Source: F-183 sp964627455 (GTDB lineage Bacteria; Acidobacteriota; Terriglobia; Bryobacterales; Bryobacteraceae). From it: a stretch of DNA of 64,000 nt. The position numbers and the translations under genes were made by a program. The notes beneath the pieces are model-generated. The model saw only the letters and a list, made by a program, of their open reading frames with translations, searched no databases and was not told the DNA's origin. The stretch lies in the NCBI GenBank assembly GCA_964627455.1, contig CAZVKC010000033.1, forward strand, positions 21,846 through 85,845, written 5' to 3'. Positions within the stretch are counted from its first letter, which is position 1. The number at the start of each line of letters is the position of its first letter. Of this stretch, positions 1 to 8,494 are shown one piece after another.

Positions 1-1022
1 GTGAGCAGAGGTTCGTCGCCCTGGAACCGAGAATCGCGGACCTCGAAGCCGCGGACACGGCGCAGCAGGCGATCGATGACGAACTCGGGATGGTCTTTCT
101 GTGCTGTCATCCCGCACTGCCGCGCGAGTCGCAGGTCGCCCTGGTGTTAAAAACCGTCTGCGGACTTGGCGTGAAAGAAATCGCGCGGGCCTATCTGACG
201 CAGGACGCGACGATCGCACAGCGACTGGTGCGCGCGAAGCGTCAGATCAGGGAACAGGGTATCGAGTTCGACCTGCCGCAGGCGATGCGGGAAGCCGAGC
301 AGCGGCTCGACGCCGTTCTCGAGTCCCTGTATCTGTTGTTCAACGAGGGCTACACGGCGGGATTCGACACCGGCGAGATCTCGACACAGGCCATCCGGTT
401 GGCGCGGCTTCTGGTGGCGCATCCAGCGACGGCTCGACCCGAATGTCACGCGCTGCTGGCGCTGATGCTGTTGCAGTCGGCGCGGGATCCGGCTCGTATC
501 GATTCCGAAGGCGGTTTGAACCTGCTTGAACATCAGGACCGCTCCCAATGGGATCGGACGCGCATCGGCGAAGGGATGCGGCATCTCGATCTGTCGGCCC
601 ATGGAAGCCGCCTCACCCGATATCACCTGGAAGCAGGCATCGCCTCGGTTCACGCCACGGCGCGCGACTGGGCGTCCACGGACTGGCGTTCGATCGAACA
701 ACTGTACGAGAATCTCGAAGCGATCCACTCGTCGCCCGTGGTGCGCTTGAATCGCGCCATTGCGTCGGCGCAGGTACATGGACCCGCGCATGGGCTGCGC
801 CTGCTCGACGAGATCGGCGGGGAACTCACGGGGTACGCGCCGTATCACGGCACGATGGGGCTGCTCAACGAACAATCGGGTGCGATCGAACAGGCGATGC
901 TGCATTACCGCCGGGGGCTGGAGACCGCGCACACGGATCCCGAGCGAGTACTATTCCGGAACCGGATCTCAGGGCTATGCCCGGTAGGGCAATTTCCCCT
1001 TAGTACTCGGGACATTCACTAA
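1..1022 (+). CDS. ECF-type RNA polymerase sigma factor with C-terminal TPR-like extension, 5'-truncated
   Basis: The reading frame is open from the window edge, so the start and the sigma region 2 part lie outside. The visible part holds the conserved stretch FLCCHPALP followed by a sigma region 4 helix-turn-helix (KEIARAYL...ATIAQRLVRAKRQIR). A long helical C-terminal domain of about 200 residues follows, with the FNEGYTA and LLALMLLQSARDPAR segments. This architecture is that of the large ECF sigma factors with a fused C-terminal domain (DUF6596 type, often called ECF42), which usually sit beside a YCII/DGPF-domain gene; any such partner would be to the left. The last 12 or so residues do not look like the family end, so the tail may be diverged. 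Role inferred: promoter recognition under an unknown signal. Confidence 0.85.
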   Translation, partial: EQRFVALEPRIADLEAADTAQQAIDDELGMVFLCCHPALPRESQVALVLKTVCGLGVKEIARAYLTQDATIAQRLVRAKRQIREQGIEFDLPQAMREAEQRLDAVLESLYLLFNEGYTAGFDTGEISTQAIRLARLLVAHPATARPECHALLALMLLQSARDPARIDSEGGLNLLEHQDRSQWDRTRIGEGMRHLDLSAHGSRLTRYHLEAGIASVHATARDWASTDWRSIEQLYENLEAIHSSPVVRLNRAIASAQVHGPAHGLRLLDEIGGELTGYAPYHGTMGLLNEQSGAIEQAMLHYRRGLETAHTDPERVLFRNRISGLCPVGQFPLSTRDIH

Positions 1023-1058
1023 TTCAGGATTTGCATCAACTGCGGTGATGCTGGAAGA

Positions 1059-1424
1059 GTGAAGACCTCTATCGAGTCGCTCGCAACGTCCGGAAACGAA
1101 GGAACCACCAAAGCGCTTCCGGATCAGCGCAAACATACGCGTTTCGGGGTGGATTCGTCCGCCAGGGTTTCGGTGCTGGGGGCGCAGGAGTACTGCGAGG
1201 GGCAAATCGTGGATCTTTCCCAGCGAGGGCTTCGCATCAATTTGCCGGTGAGTTTTCCAGTCGGGGAAATCATTCGGGTGGAGAGCGGCGACGAGGTATT
1301 TGTGGCCGTAGTCTGCCATTCGAAGGAACTCGATAACGGCCGGTTCACGATCGGGACCCGGATGATGCATTCGATCAAGAAGGTCCACCTGGAATCGCTG
1401 GTGGGCGAGTGGGGCGCCGGCTAA
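1059..1424 (+). CDS. PilZ domain protein
   Basis: A protein of 121 residues with the two signature pieces of a PilZ domain: the RKHTRF segment (RxxxR) near residue 24 and DLSQRGLRI (D/NxSxxG) near residue 52. Together these bind cyclic-di-GMP in the family. It is a stand-alone PilZ domain with no fused output domain, so it would act by binding a partner, for example in motility or exopolysaccharide control. The start is a GTG; there is no in-frame ATG between the upstream stop and this codon, and the GGAAG just upstream is close to it. The protein is followed after 47 bases by the converging cytochrome gene. The flagellar operon is elsewhere in the window, so a link to motility is only a suggestion. 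Confidence 0.85.
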   Translation: MKTSIESLATSGNEGTTKALPDQRKHTRFGVDSSARVSVLGAQEYCEGQIVDLSQRGLRINLPVSFPVGEIIRVESGDEVFVAVVCHSKELDNGRFTIGTRMMHSIKKVHLESLVGEWGAG

Positions 1425-1471
1425 AAAAGCCAGACACCCCACTGCTTGTCGAGTCGCACAACCGACAACGA

Positions 1472-2947
1472 CTACTGCTCGACTCCCAGGTCCTTGAGGA
1501 TCTTCGGATCCGATTCTTCCATCGCGACCAGCGAATGGCAGGTGCTGCAATCCTGCGAAATCTTCGTGCCTTCGTGGCAGCGGAAGCAGCCCTTGTCATC
1601 GGCGTGTCCGAGGTGGGTCGGATAGGTCCCCCATTTGATGTTCATCTGCGGAAAGACGTTGCCGGTCCAGATACCGGCGAGTTCCGTCGCCGCTTTGTCG
1701 ATGGTCGCCTGACGGGCCACGAAGCCGGGACCCAGTTCCTTCGAGTAGAACGAGCGGATCGCATCACTGATCCCCTTGCGGGCGGCGTCATGCGACGGGT
1801 ACTCGACTTGCAGCGCCTTCAAGCCTTCGCGTTTGACGTACGGAAGCGTGCGGTCGATGCGGCCTTCGGCGATGGCCTGGTCGAGTTCGGGTTCGGGTAA
1901 CCGGTAGATGTGGCTCGGCCGGTTGTGGCAATCGATGCAGTCCATCGTGCGCCACTCCGTCGCCGCTTTGCCTTCGGGACTATCGGCCTTAGCCGTTTTG
2001 AAGCTGCCCTTCTGTCCGTCCGGCCGCTTCCACATGATTTCGTAGATGTTCTGGCGGGTGGAGTCGGAACGGTACTTCACTTCGACGTTGGGGTCGATGT
2101 GCCAGTGCACGCCGTGCGACATGCCGGGCTGTCCGCTGCCGACGCGGAGAAGCAGCACGGTCTTGGTCGGCGTATTCGTTTCGTCGTCCTTGAAGTGAGG
2201 AATCACCTTCAGCTTGTCGCCCACGAACTTGGTCGGCCAGTGGCACTGTTCGCAGGTTTCGCGCGCCGGGCGTAAGCTGTGGACCGGGGTTGGAATCGGG
2301 CGCGGGTAGAGATGGAAGGCGACCGAAATCAACTGCCAGGATCCGGAGATCTTGCTCTTGACGAACCAGTCGGCGCCGGGTCCGATATGGCATTCTGCGC
2401 AGCGGACGCGCGAGTGGGGCGACCGCAGGTACGTAGTGTGTTCCGGGGCCATCACCGAGTGACAGGCGGTTCCGCAGAACTCGACGCTATCCATCACCTC
2501 GACCGCTTTGTAGGTTGCGCCGGAAAGCAGCACGAGGTTGAGCACGGTCGCGATGGCGACGCTGAACACGATGTTGCGGGTACGGGAGATGTTGAGATCA
2601 ATGACCGGGAATTCGGGGCCGGCGGCGGTCTCACTGCCGGCGGCAGCGATCCGCTTCTTGTCGCGCCACATGCCCAACGGGATGAGGACAAGCCCAAAAG
2701 CGAAGAGAGCAGGGAGAGCGACGAAAGTAATGAGGCCCAGATAAGCGCCGCCGCGAAAGCCCATGGCGGTCATCGCCCACAGGGTGATGAACATCATGGC
2801 GGCCGCGGTCGTGAGTCCAGTGCCGAGCAGACTGATTGGATTTTTTGTGATGAGGGCGAAGAACTCGCCAAGGGTTCGATGGCCTATTTTCACGGGTTCA
2901 CCATCAGGGAATTGCGCATCGACTTCATATAGCCCAAAGCATAGCAA
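1472..2947 (-). CDS. NapC/NirT-like membrane-anchored six-heme cytochrome c
   Basis: The N-terminus has two hydrophobic segments (near GLTTAAAMMFITLWAM and LITFVALPALFAFGLVLIPLG). A periplasmic cytochrome domain follows with five CxxCH motifs (CAECH, CEQCH, CIDCH, CFRCH, CSTCH) and one longer CX3CH motif (CGTACH) at the first heme. The segments YPRPIPTPVHSLRPARETCEQC are typical of NapC/NirT-family quinol dehydrogenases, which pass electrons from the menaquinol pool to periplasmic cytochromes or reductases. The start is uncertain. I chose a TTG that has GGAG six bases upstream; a GTG at 2995 gives the longest frame and a GTG at 2893 gives a family-like N-terminus. The gene is divergent from the nine-heme/cytochrome b fusion at 3024, and the two probably form one electron-transfer locus. 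Confidence 0.85.
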   Translation of the reverse strand: MLCFGLYEVDAQFPDGEPVKIGHRTLGEFFALITKNPISLLGTGLTTAAAMMFITLWAMTAMGFRGGAYLGLITFVALPALFAFGLVLIPLGMWRDKKRIAAAGSETAAGPEFPVIDLNISRTRNIVFSVAIATVLNLVLLSGATYKAVEVMDSVEFCGTACHSVMAPEHTTYLRSPHSRVRCAECHIGPGADWFVKSKISGSWQLISVAFHLYPRPIPTPVHSLRPARETCEQCHWPTKFVGDKLKVIPHFKDDETNTPTKTVLLLRVGSGQPGMSHGVHWHIDPNVEVKYRSDSTRQNIYEIMWKRPDGQKGSFKTAKADSPEGKAATEWRTMDCIDCHNRPSHIYRLPEPELDQAIAEGRIDRTLPYVKREGLKALQVEYPSHDAARKGISDAIRSFYSKELGPGFVARQATIDKAATELAGIWTGNVFPQMNIKWGTYPTHLGHADDKGCFRCHEGTKISQDCSTCHSLVAMEESDPKILKDLGVEQ

Positions 2948-3023
2948 TTTCGTCTCCAGGATTGGGCATCGCAAAAGGCCTCCGGCGTGCTCCACCTAAT
3001 AGTGAGAAGGAGGTAAATTTTCT

Positions 3024-4679
3024 GTGCGGTGGCTCCGAATCGCAGTAACCGCTATGGGTTTCGTCGCGCTCGGGTGGACCCAGGCGCCAGTGGATTGCGG
3101 CCAATGCCACGACCAAGCCCAGCGGTTGGGTAAATCCACCCATACGGGGATGGATTGCCAGACTTGTCACGACGGGGTGAAGGAATATCCCCATACGGCC
3201 CCGGTACCGAAGCTGTCCTGCGATAACTGCCACGACGACGCGGTGAAGCAGTTCGAAGCCGGCGCGCATGCCCGGCTCGGGAAGGCTGGAAACAAGAACG
3301 CCCCGACTTGCGCGAACTGCCATAACGACGTGCACGAAACGCGGAAGGCCAATTCCGCGGAGTTCCGGCAGGATGTCCCGAACGTTTGCGGCAAATGCCA
3401 TACGGCCATCAGTAAGCAGTACGTGAACAGCGTCCACGGCAAGAAGGTGCTGGCAGGGGACCAGGCGTCTGCGTCCTGTACGACCTGCCATGGCGCGCAT
3501 ACGAATATTCCGCCGCGGGATCCGGAGTCTCTGGTGAACGCGCGCAACATCCGCGATACCTGCGCGAGCTGCCATAACAACGTCGTGCTGGCCCGGCGGT
3601 TCCACCTGCCCCTCGACCGCGTGACGAGTTTCGACACGTCTTTCCATGGACTTGCGGCGAAAAGCGGAAGCCAGAGCGTGGCCAATTGCGCGAGCTGCCA
3701 TGGGATCCACAACATTCTTCCGTCTACAGACCCGAACTCCACGATCCACCCGTCTCACCTGAAGGAGACGTGCGGCCACTGCCATCCCGGCGCCAGCGAG
3801 CGCTTCGCCAACGCGAAGATGCACTGGACCGAGCAGCAGGGCGAACCCAAGGGCGTGCTCTTCGTGCGTGCGATCTACCTGATTCTCATTCCGGGCGTGG
3901 TCGGCCTGATGATTCTGCATCATGGCGGCGATTTCATCCGGAAACTGAAACCGGTGCTGGGACGGCGCGCGGAATTCGAGCAGGCGAACGGGCATGGCGG
4001 CGAGATCCGCATGTACCGGTCTGAGCGGTGGCAGCACGCTGTGATGGTTTTGTCGTTCATTGTGCTGGTTTTAAGCGGCTTTGCACTGCGCTATCCCGAT
4101 AGCTGGTGGGCGAAGCCAATGGTGCAGTTCGAATCCGTGTGGCCGGTTCGCGGGACACTGCACCGGGCGGCTGCGGTGGTGATCCTCGGGGTCAGCATTG
4201 CGCACGTCATCGCACTGCTGGTGAACCGCAAACTGCGCGAACACTGGTACGGACTGGCGCCGAGATGGTCCGACATCCCGCAGGGTTGGGGGACTTTCCT
4301 CTACAACCTGGGGCTGCGCAAGACCAAGCCGGAGTTGCCGCATCACAGCTACGTGGCGAAGGTCGAATACTGGGCCGTTGTGTGGGGAACCGCCGTCATG
4401 GCGGTGACCGGTTTCGCGCTATGGCTCAACAAGTACACATTCCAGTGGATCCCGCGTGAGTGGCTGGACGCAGCGGCTGCCATCCACTTCTACGAAGCGG
4501 TGCTGGCCACGTTCTCCGTGCTGGTCTGGCACTTCTATACGGTGATGCTGGATCCGGAAGTCTATCCGGTGGATCCTGCATTTCTTACCGGCAAGACCGG
4601 CCGGAGGCACTTGCATGAAGTGCCGGCCAAAGACGGGAACGAGCCGGAGAGCAGCAACAACGACGCGAAGCAGGCGTAA
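3024..4679 (+). CDS. nine-heme cytochrome c fused to a membrane cytochrome b domain
   Basis: A signal peptide (residues 1-20) is followed by a periplasmic multiheme part with nine CxxCH motifs (CGQCH, CQTCH, CDNCH, CANCH, CGKCH, CTTCH, CASCH twice, CGHCH). From about residue 275 there are several hydrophobic segments with spaced histidines (ILHHGG, HAVMVLSFIVLVLSGFALRY, HRAAAVVILGVSIAHVIALL, IHFYEAVLATFSVLVWHFY) like NarI/b561-type diheme cytochromes b. The C-terminus is a charged tail. Such fusions connect the quinone pool with periplasmic redox partners. The start is a GTG with a strong AAGGAGGT nine bases upstream. It is divergent from the NapC-like gene. The redox partner cannot be told from sequence. 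A strong hairpin follows the gene. Confidence 0.9.
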   Translation: MRWLRIAVTAMGFVALGWTQAPVDCGQCHDQAQRLGKSTHTGMDCQTCHDGVKEYPHTAPVPKLSCDNCHDDAVKQFEAGAHARLGKAGNKNAPTCANCHNDVHETRKANSAEFRQDVPNVCGKCHTAISKQYVNSVHGKKVLAGDQASASCTTCHGAHTNIPPRDPESLVNARNIRDTCASCHNNVVLARRFHLPLDRVTSFDTSFHGLAAKSGSQSVANCASCHGIHNILPSTDPNSTIHPSHLKETCGHCHPGASERFANAKMHWTEQQGEPKGVLFVRAIYLILIPGVVGLMILHHGGDFIRKLKPVLGRRAEFEQANGHGGEIRMYRSERWQHAVMVLSFIVLVLSGFALRYPDSWWAKPMVQFESVWPVRGTLHRAAAVVILGVSIAHVIALLVNRKLREHWYGLAPRWSDIPQGWGTFLYNLGLRKTKPELPHHSYVAKVEYWAVVWGTAVMAVTGFALWLNKYTFQWIPREWLDAAAAIHFYEAVLATFSVLVWHFYTVMLDPEVYPVDPAFLTGKTGRRHLHEVPAKDGNEPESSNNDAKQA

Positions 4680-4686
4680 ATAGATT

Positions 4687-4718
4687 CGGCCGCGGATGAT
4701 ATCCATCATCCGCGGCCG
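4687..4718 (+). terminator. intrinsic terminator-like hairpin, probably bidirectional
   Basis: A perfect 14-base-pair stem (CGGCCGCGGATGAT with its complement) closes a four-base loop and is followed by CTTTC. It lies between the converging nine-heme fusion gene and the small cytochrome gene, so it can serve both. The T tract is short, which lowers confidence in efficiency. Confidence 0.75.
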
Positions 4719-4779
4719 CTTTCACTGCAATCCTGCCGTTACGACAGGTCCTCGTTACGACAAAACTGCTCTCAGGGAA

Positions 4780-4986
4780 CTACGACTTGGGCTTGTAGCC
4801 TTCGAGGGTCCCCTTCTCCTTGTAGTGCTTACCCGCATCGTTCAAAGCCGGCCCCTTGGGGGTGGTGTGGCAGAACGTGCAGGCCTTCTTCTCCTTCTTG
4901 GAGAACTCCGGCTTCGCTTCACTCTTGGGAGTGGCGACAACCAGGAGTCCAACCGCGAGGATCATTCCGGGAATAGCAAATCTCAT
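4780..4986 (-). CDS. small secreted monoheme cytochrome c
   Basis: A protein of 68 residues with a signal peptide (MRFAIPGMILAVGLLVVATPKSEA) and one CTFCH heme attachment motif in the middle, followed by a lysine-rich tail. The start is the ATG with AAGGAGA six bases upstream; longer frames to 5025 would place residues before the signal peptide. It resembles small high-spin-like or shuttle cytochromes, but no methionine follows the heme motif, so the distal ligand is not evident. It converges on the nine-heme/cytochrome b fusion and could be its soluble partner; that link is inference from proximity only. Confidence 0.8.
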   Translation of the reverse strand: MRFAIPGMILAVGLLVVATPKSEAKPEFSKKEKKACTFCHTTPKGPALNDAGKHYKEKGTLEGYKPKS

Positions 4987-5149
4987 AGCGTCTCCTTCTT
5001 GCGGACGTAGCATTTTGGGCGCCAACCTTAAGCGTCAAATGTGCCTTGCGATGGCGTCTCGATACTGGGGCAAATCACCCAACCGGCTGGGGCCCTACTC
5101 AAAATACGGGTGCAGCCGAACCCGCAATGCTGTCATCCTATCAAATACA

Positions 5150-7039
5150 GTGTCTCACCCTCAAAAAACGAAATTGAAGCCGGGCGAACGGTTTCGCGAG
5201 ATTTGGCCGGATGTCTGGTCGCTGGTCCGACCCCGGCGCGGCTTGCTCCTGGCGGGAATGGCCCTGATGGCGGTCAACCGCGTGTCGGGACTGGTGCTGC
5301 CCTTTTCGACGAAGTACTTGATCGACGACGTGATCGGCAAGCACAACCAGGAAATGCTGCTGCCTTTGCTGGGCGCGGTGCTGACGGCGACGATCCTCCA
5401 GGGGGCGACTTCGTTCACACTCACGCAACTGTTGTCCAAAGCAGCGCAGCGGCTGATCGCGGAGATGCGCATGAGGGTGCAGGCGCATATCGGCCGGCTG
5501 CCGGTGAACTACTACGATTCGAACAAGTCGGGCGTGCTGGTGTCGCGCATCATGAACGACGTCGAAGGGATCCGCAATCTGATCGGCACGGGTCTGGTGG
5601 AATTTCTGGGCGGCTTGCTGACGGCGGCGATGAGCCTGGTGATTCTCTTCAACATCAGCGCGAAGATCACACTGATGGCGCTGGTGATCATCCTGATCTT
5701 CACCGGGATCCTGAACAAGGCGTTCACGTCGATCCGGCCGATTTTCAAAGAACGCGGCAAGATCACCGGCGAGGTGACCGGGCGATTGACGGAATCGCTG
5801 GGCGGGGTTCGCGTGGTGAAGGGCTATCATGCCGAGAGCCGCGAAGAAGGCGTCTTTGCGAAGGGCGTGACGCGATTGCTGGACAACATCCTGCAATCGC
5901 TGACGGCGATTTCGCTGATGAGTTTGTCGGCGTCGGTTTTGCTGGGCGTGGTGGGCGCCGGAGTGATGTACTTCGGTGCGCAGCAGATCTTCGCGGGGAC
6001 GCTGACGCTGGGCGGCTTCGTTTCGTTTACGACGTTCCTGGCGTTTCTCGTGGCGCCGGTGTTCCAGATCGTCGGCATCGGAACGCAGTTGACCGAAGCG
6101 TTCGCGGGTCTGGAGCGCACGCGCGAGGTGCTGCGGGAGGCGCGCGAAGATCAGGATCCCAAGCGGACGCGGGAGATCCCGGTGATCGACGGTTTGGTGC
6201 GGTTCGAGGATGTGAAGTTCTCGTATGAATCCGGCAAGGAAGTGCTGCACGGCGTCTCGTTCGAGTCGCGGCCGGGGACGGTGACGGCGCTGGTGGGTCC
6301 GTCGGGGTCAGGCAAGTCGACGATTATCGGGTTGGTGTGCGCGTTCAACAAGCCGGATACGGGCGTGGTGCGCGTGGACGGGCTGGATTTGTCTGAGGTC
6401 CAGTTGAATTCGTATCGCACGCAGTTGGGCGTGGTGCTGCAGGAGACGTTTTTGTTCGACGGGACCATCCGCGAGAACATCTCGTTTTCGCGGCCGGACG
6501 CGACGGAGGAGCAGATCCTGGAAGCCTGCCGGATCGCGCGCGTGGACGAGTTCGCGGAGAGGTTCGAGAAGAAGTACGACACGATCGTCGGCGAGCGCGG
6601 CGTGAAGCTTTCCGGAGGCCAGCGGCAGCGTGTGTCGATCGCGCGGGCGATCCTGGCGAATCCGCGGATCCTGATTCTGGACGAGGCGACGTCGAGCCTG
6701 GATTCAGAGTCCGAGGCGATGATCCAGGAGGGGTTGAAGTTCCTGATGCAGGGACGTACGACGTTCGTGATCGCGCACCGGTTGTCGACGATCCGGCGGG
6801 CGGAGCAGATCCTGTTTATCGAGGATGGCGCGATTGTCGAGCGCGGCACGCACGAGGAGTTGTACGGCACGGGCGGACGGTATCGCGAGTTGTACGACAA
6901 GCAGCACGGGTTGGAGGCGAACCTGTTCCTGGCTCCGGGCGAGGGGGATTCAGTTCCGGAAGCGGAGAAGGCAGGGCGGCGGCCTGGAGGTCCCGCGGGG
7001 GATGGGGTTTCCGCAGCCATGCGCCTGATCCGGGGGTAG
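5150..7039 (+). CDS. ABC exporter, fused membrane and ATPase domains (MsbA-like)
   Basis: A protein of about 629 residues. Residues 20-310 hold the six-helix transmembrane domain of type I exporters; the rest is the nucleotide-binding domain. Visible motifs are Walker A (GPSGSGKST, about residue 382), the signature LSGGQRQR (about 486), Walker B (ILILDEATSSLD, about 507) and the H-loop IAHRLSTI (about 540). It would work as a homodimer or as half of a heterodimer; no second half lies next to it. Substrate unknown; lipid or drug export is usual for the family. The start is a GTG chosen because the family alignment begins near KLKPGERF; no Shine-Dalgarno is visible before it. The open frame runs back to 4856 but that part has no family similarity. 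Confidence 0.85.
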   Translation: MSHPQKTKLKPGERFREIWPDVWSLVRPRRGLLLAGMALMAVNRVSGLVLPFSTKYLIDDVIGKHNQEMLLPLLGAVLTATILQGATSFTLTQLLSKAAQRLIAEMRMRVQAHIGRLPVNYYDSNKSGVLVSRIMNDVEGIRNLIGTGLVEFLGGLLTAAMSLVILFNISAKITLMALVIILIFTGILNKAFTSIRPIFKERGKITGEVTGRLTESLGGVRVVKGYHAESREEGVFAKGVTRLLDNILQSLTAISLMSLSASVLLGVVGAGVMYFGAQQIFAGTLTLGGFVSFTTFLAFLVAPVFQIVGIGTQLTEAFAGLERTREVLREAREDQDPKRTREIPVIDGLVRFEDVKFSYESGKEVLHGVSFESRPGTVTALVGPSGSGKSTIIGLVCAFNKPDTGVVRVDGLDLSEVQLNSYRTQLGVVLQETFLFDGTIRENISFSRPDATEEQILEACRIARVDEFAERFEKKYDTIVGERGVKLSGGQRQRVSIARAILANPRILILDEATSSLDSESEAMIQEGLKFLMQGRTTFVIAHRLSTIRRAEQILFIEDGAIVERGTHEELYGTGGRYRELYDKQHGLEANLFLAPGEGDSVPEAEKAGRRPGGPAGDGVSAAMRLIRG

Positions 7040-7101
7040 GCCGTGTAGGCCTCACTGGCATCTCCTCCGGCAAATCCTGTAGCGCAGAAGGGGGTATGGT
7101 T

Positions 7102-7125
7102 GGGACACTCCGGAATGTCCCTTTA
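7102..7125 (+). terminator. possible terminator after the ABC exporter
   Basis: GGGACA and TGTCCC pair across an eight-base loop and are followed by TTTAT. The 20-base element is nearly a full palindrome. It lies between the converging ABC exporter and ccmB genes. Confidence 0.45.
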
Positions 7126-7138
7126 TGCCCGGGGTGGG

Positions 7139-7819
7139 TTAATTGACGAGGACGGCGTCGACCAGGGCGATCGAAAGGGCCGTGAAGATGACGTCGAACC
7201 CGATCAGGACCCGGAACCAGATCAGGTCGTCGGTCGGAACCGGCGTACCTGCCAGCAGGTCCGTCGTCAACTGGAACGCCGCCATCATCGGCGGGATCAG
7301 CATCGGGTAGATCAGCACCGGCAACATCAGTTCGCGCAGGCGGAGGTTCACCGTCAACGCACTGAAGGTCGCACCGATGACCGTGATCGCCCACGTCGCC
7401 AGGGCGGACACCGCGAGCAGCAGCGCCCACTGGTCGAACATGCGGATGTTGTAGAAGATCCCGAAAACCGGCACGCAAATGAATTCGACGATCAGGATGA
7501 TCCCGAAACTCGCCGCCGCTTTGCCGAGGAACAGCGCAGACGCCGGCGCGGGCGAGGCCAGCAACACATCAAGACAGTCGTTGGGCAACTCGCGCGCGAA
7601 GCTGCGATTGAGGACCAGCGTCGACGCAAACAGGAACACGATCCAAATGAGGCCCCCGGCAAACTCGCGCGTCGTCTCCGACGACGGGTCGAAGGCGAAA
7701 CTAAACAACAGAAGGATCGCCACCGAAAACGACACGGCCGCGTTGAGCGTCTCTTTCGTGCGGATCTCACTGCGCAGGTCTTTGGCTGCGATCGTCGTGA
7801 CGTAACGGAGAAAGTCCAT
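7139..7819 (-). CDS. ccmB: heme exporter protein CcmB
   Basis: A protein of 226 residues with six hydrophobic segments and family motifs such as KDLRSEIRTKETLNAAVSF near the start, SPAPASALFLGKAAASF in the middle and LPVLIYPMLIPPM. CcmB is the membrane subunit of the CcmAB(C) transporter that loads heme onto CcmE and releases holo-CcmE for cytochrome c maturation in the periplasm. It starts three bases after ccmA ends and is the last gene of the leftward ccm operon. No ccmC follows, as the next gene is the converging ABC exporter. Confidence 0.95.
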   Translation of the reverse strand: MDFLRYVTTIAAKDLRSEIRTKETLNAAVSFSVAILLLFSFAFDPSSETTREFAGGLIWIVFLFASTLVLNRSFARELPNDCLDVLLASPAPASALFLGKAAASFGIILIVEFICVPVFGIFYNIRMFDQWALLLAVSALATWAITVIGATFSALTVNLRLRELMLPVLIYPMLIPPMMAAFQLTTDLLAGTPVPTDDLIWFRVLIGFDVIFTALSIALVDAVLVN

Positions 7820-7822
7820 TGG

Positions 7823-8494
7823 TCAGTTTTCCCCGTACGTGCGATACAACCAGGTCGGATCCGTCAACATCTCCGCCGGGCGTTCGCCGTGAAAAATCAA
7901 CTTGCCTCGCTGCAGCAGGACCACGTGGGTCGCCAACTCCATCGCCTCGCGCAACTGATGCGTGGACATCACCACCGTGCGGCCTCGCTGCAAGGCGTCG
8001 GCGAAGAGCCCCTGCAACAACGCGATCGCGCGGTCATCGAGCGACGTGAACGGCTCGTCGAACAGCACCACCGCGGGATCATGGATGAACGCCCGCGCGA
8101 CGGCCAACCGCTGCCGCATGCCGCGAGAGAACTCGCGGACCCGCGCGTCCTTCACGCGATCGAGGCTCGTGCGTTCCAGCCACTCCATCGCCTTCTTTGC
8201 AGGATCCGCGACATTGTGCAGTTTCGCGAAAATGGTCAGGTTTTCGTAAGCCGAAAGCTCGTCGTACACGCCGATGCCGTGACCCAGCCAGCCGATGCCG
8301 CCGTTGACGATGAACTCGCCCTTCGCCGCCTTCGACAAGCCCGCGGCGATGCGCAGCAGAGTCGTCTTGCCCGCGCCGTTGCGGCCAAGCAACGCAAGGC
8401 ATTCCCCGGGATTGACGCGAAACGAGATGTCGCGCAAAGCCGGGTAGTCCCCGTAATACTTCCAGATGCTCCTGGCTTCGACCGCTGCCGTCAT
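7823..8494 (-). CDS. ccmA: heme exporter ATPase CcmA
   Basis: An ABC ATPase of 223 residues with Walker A GRNGAGKTT, signature FSRGMRQRLAVARA, Walker B AVVLFDEPFTSLD and H-loop STHQL. The FSRGM form of the signature and the short WLGHGIGVYDELSAYENL stretch are typical of CcmA. Together with CcmB it powers release of holo-CcmE. The ATG overlaps the stop of the preceding gene by four bases (ATGA), pointing to translational coupling. Confidence 0.95.
   Translation of the reverse strand: MTAAVEARSIWKYYGDYPALRDISFRVNPGECLALLGRNGAGKTTLLRIAAGLSKAAKGEFIVNGGIGWLGHGIGVYDELSAYENLTIFAKLHNVADPAKKAMEWLERTSLDRVKDARVREFSRGMRQRLAVARAFIHDPAVVLFDEPFTSLDDRAIALLQGLFADALQRGRTVVMSTHQLREAMELATHVVLLQRGKLIFHGERPAEMLTDPTWLYRTYGEN

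Noticed and set aside
4856..5149. 5' extension of the ABC exporter frame
   Set aside because: The extra 98 codons overlap the small cytochrome gene and have no transporter similarity.
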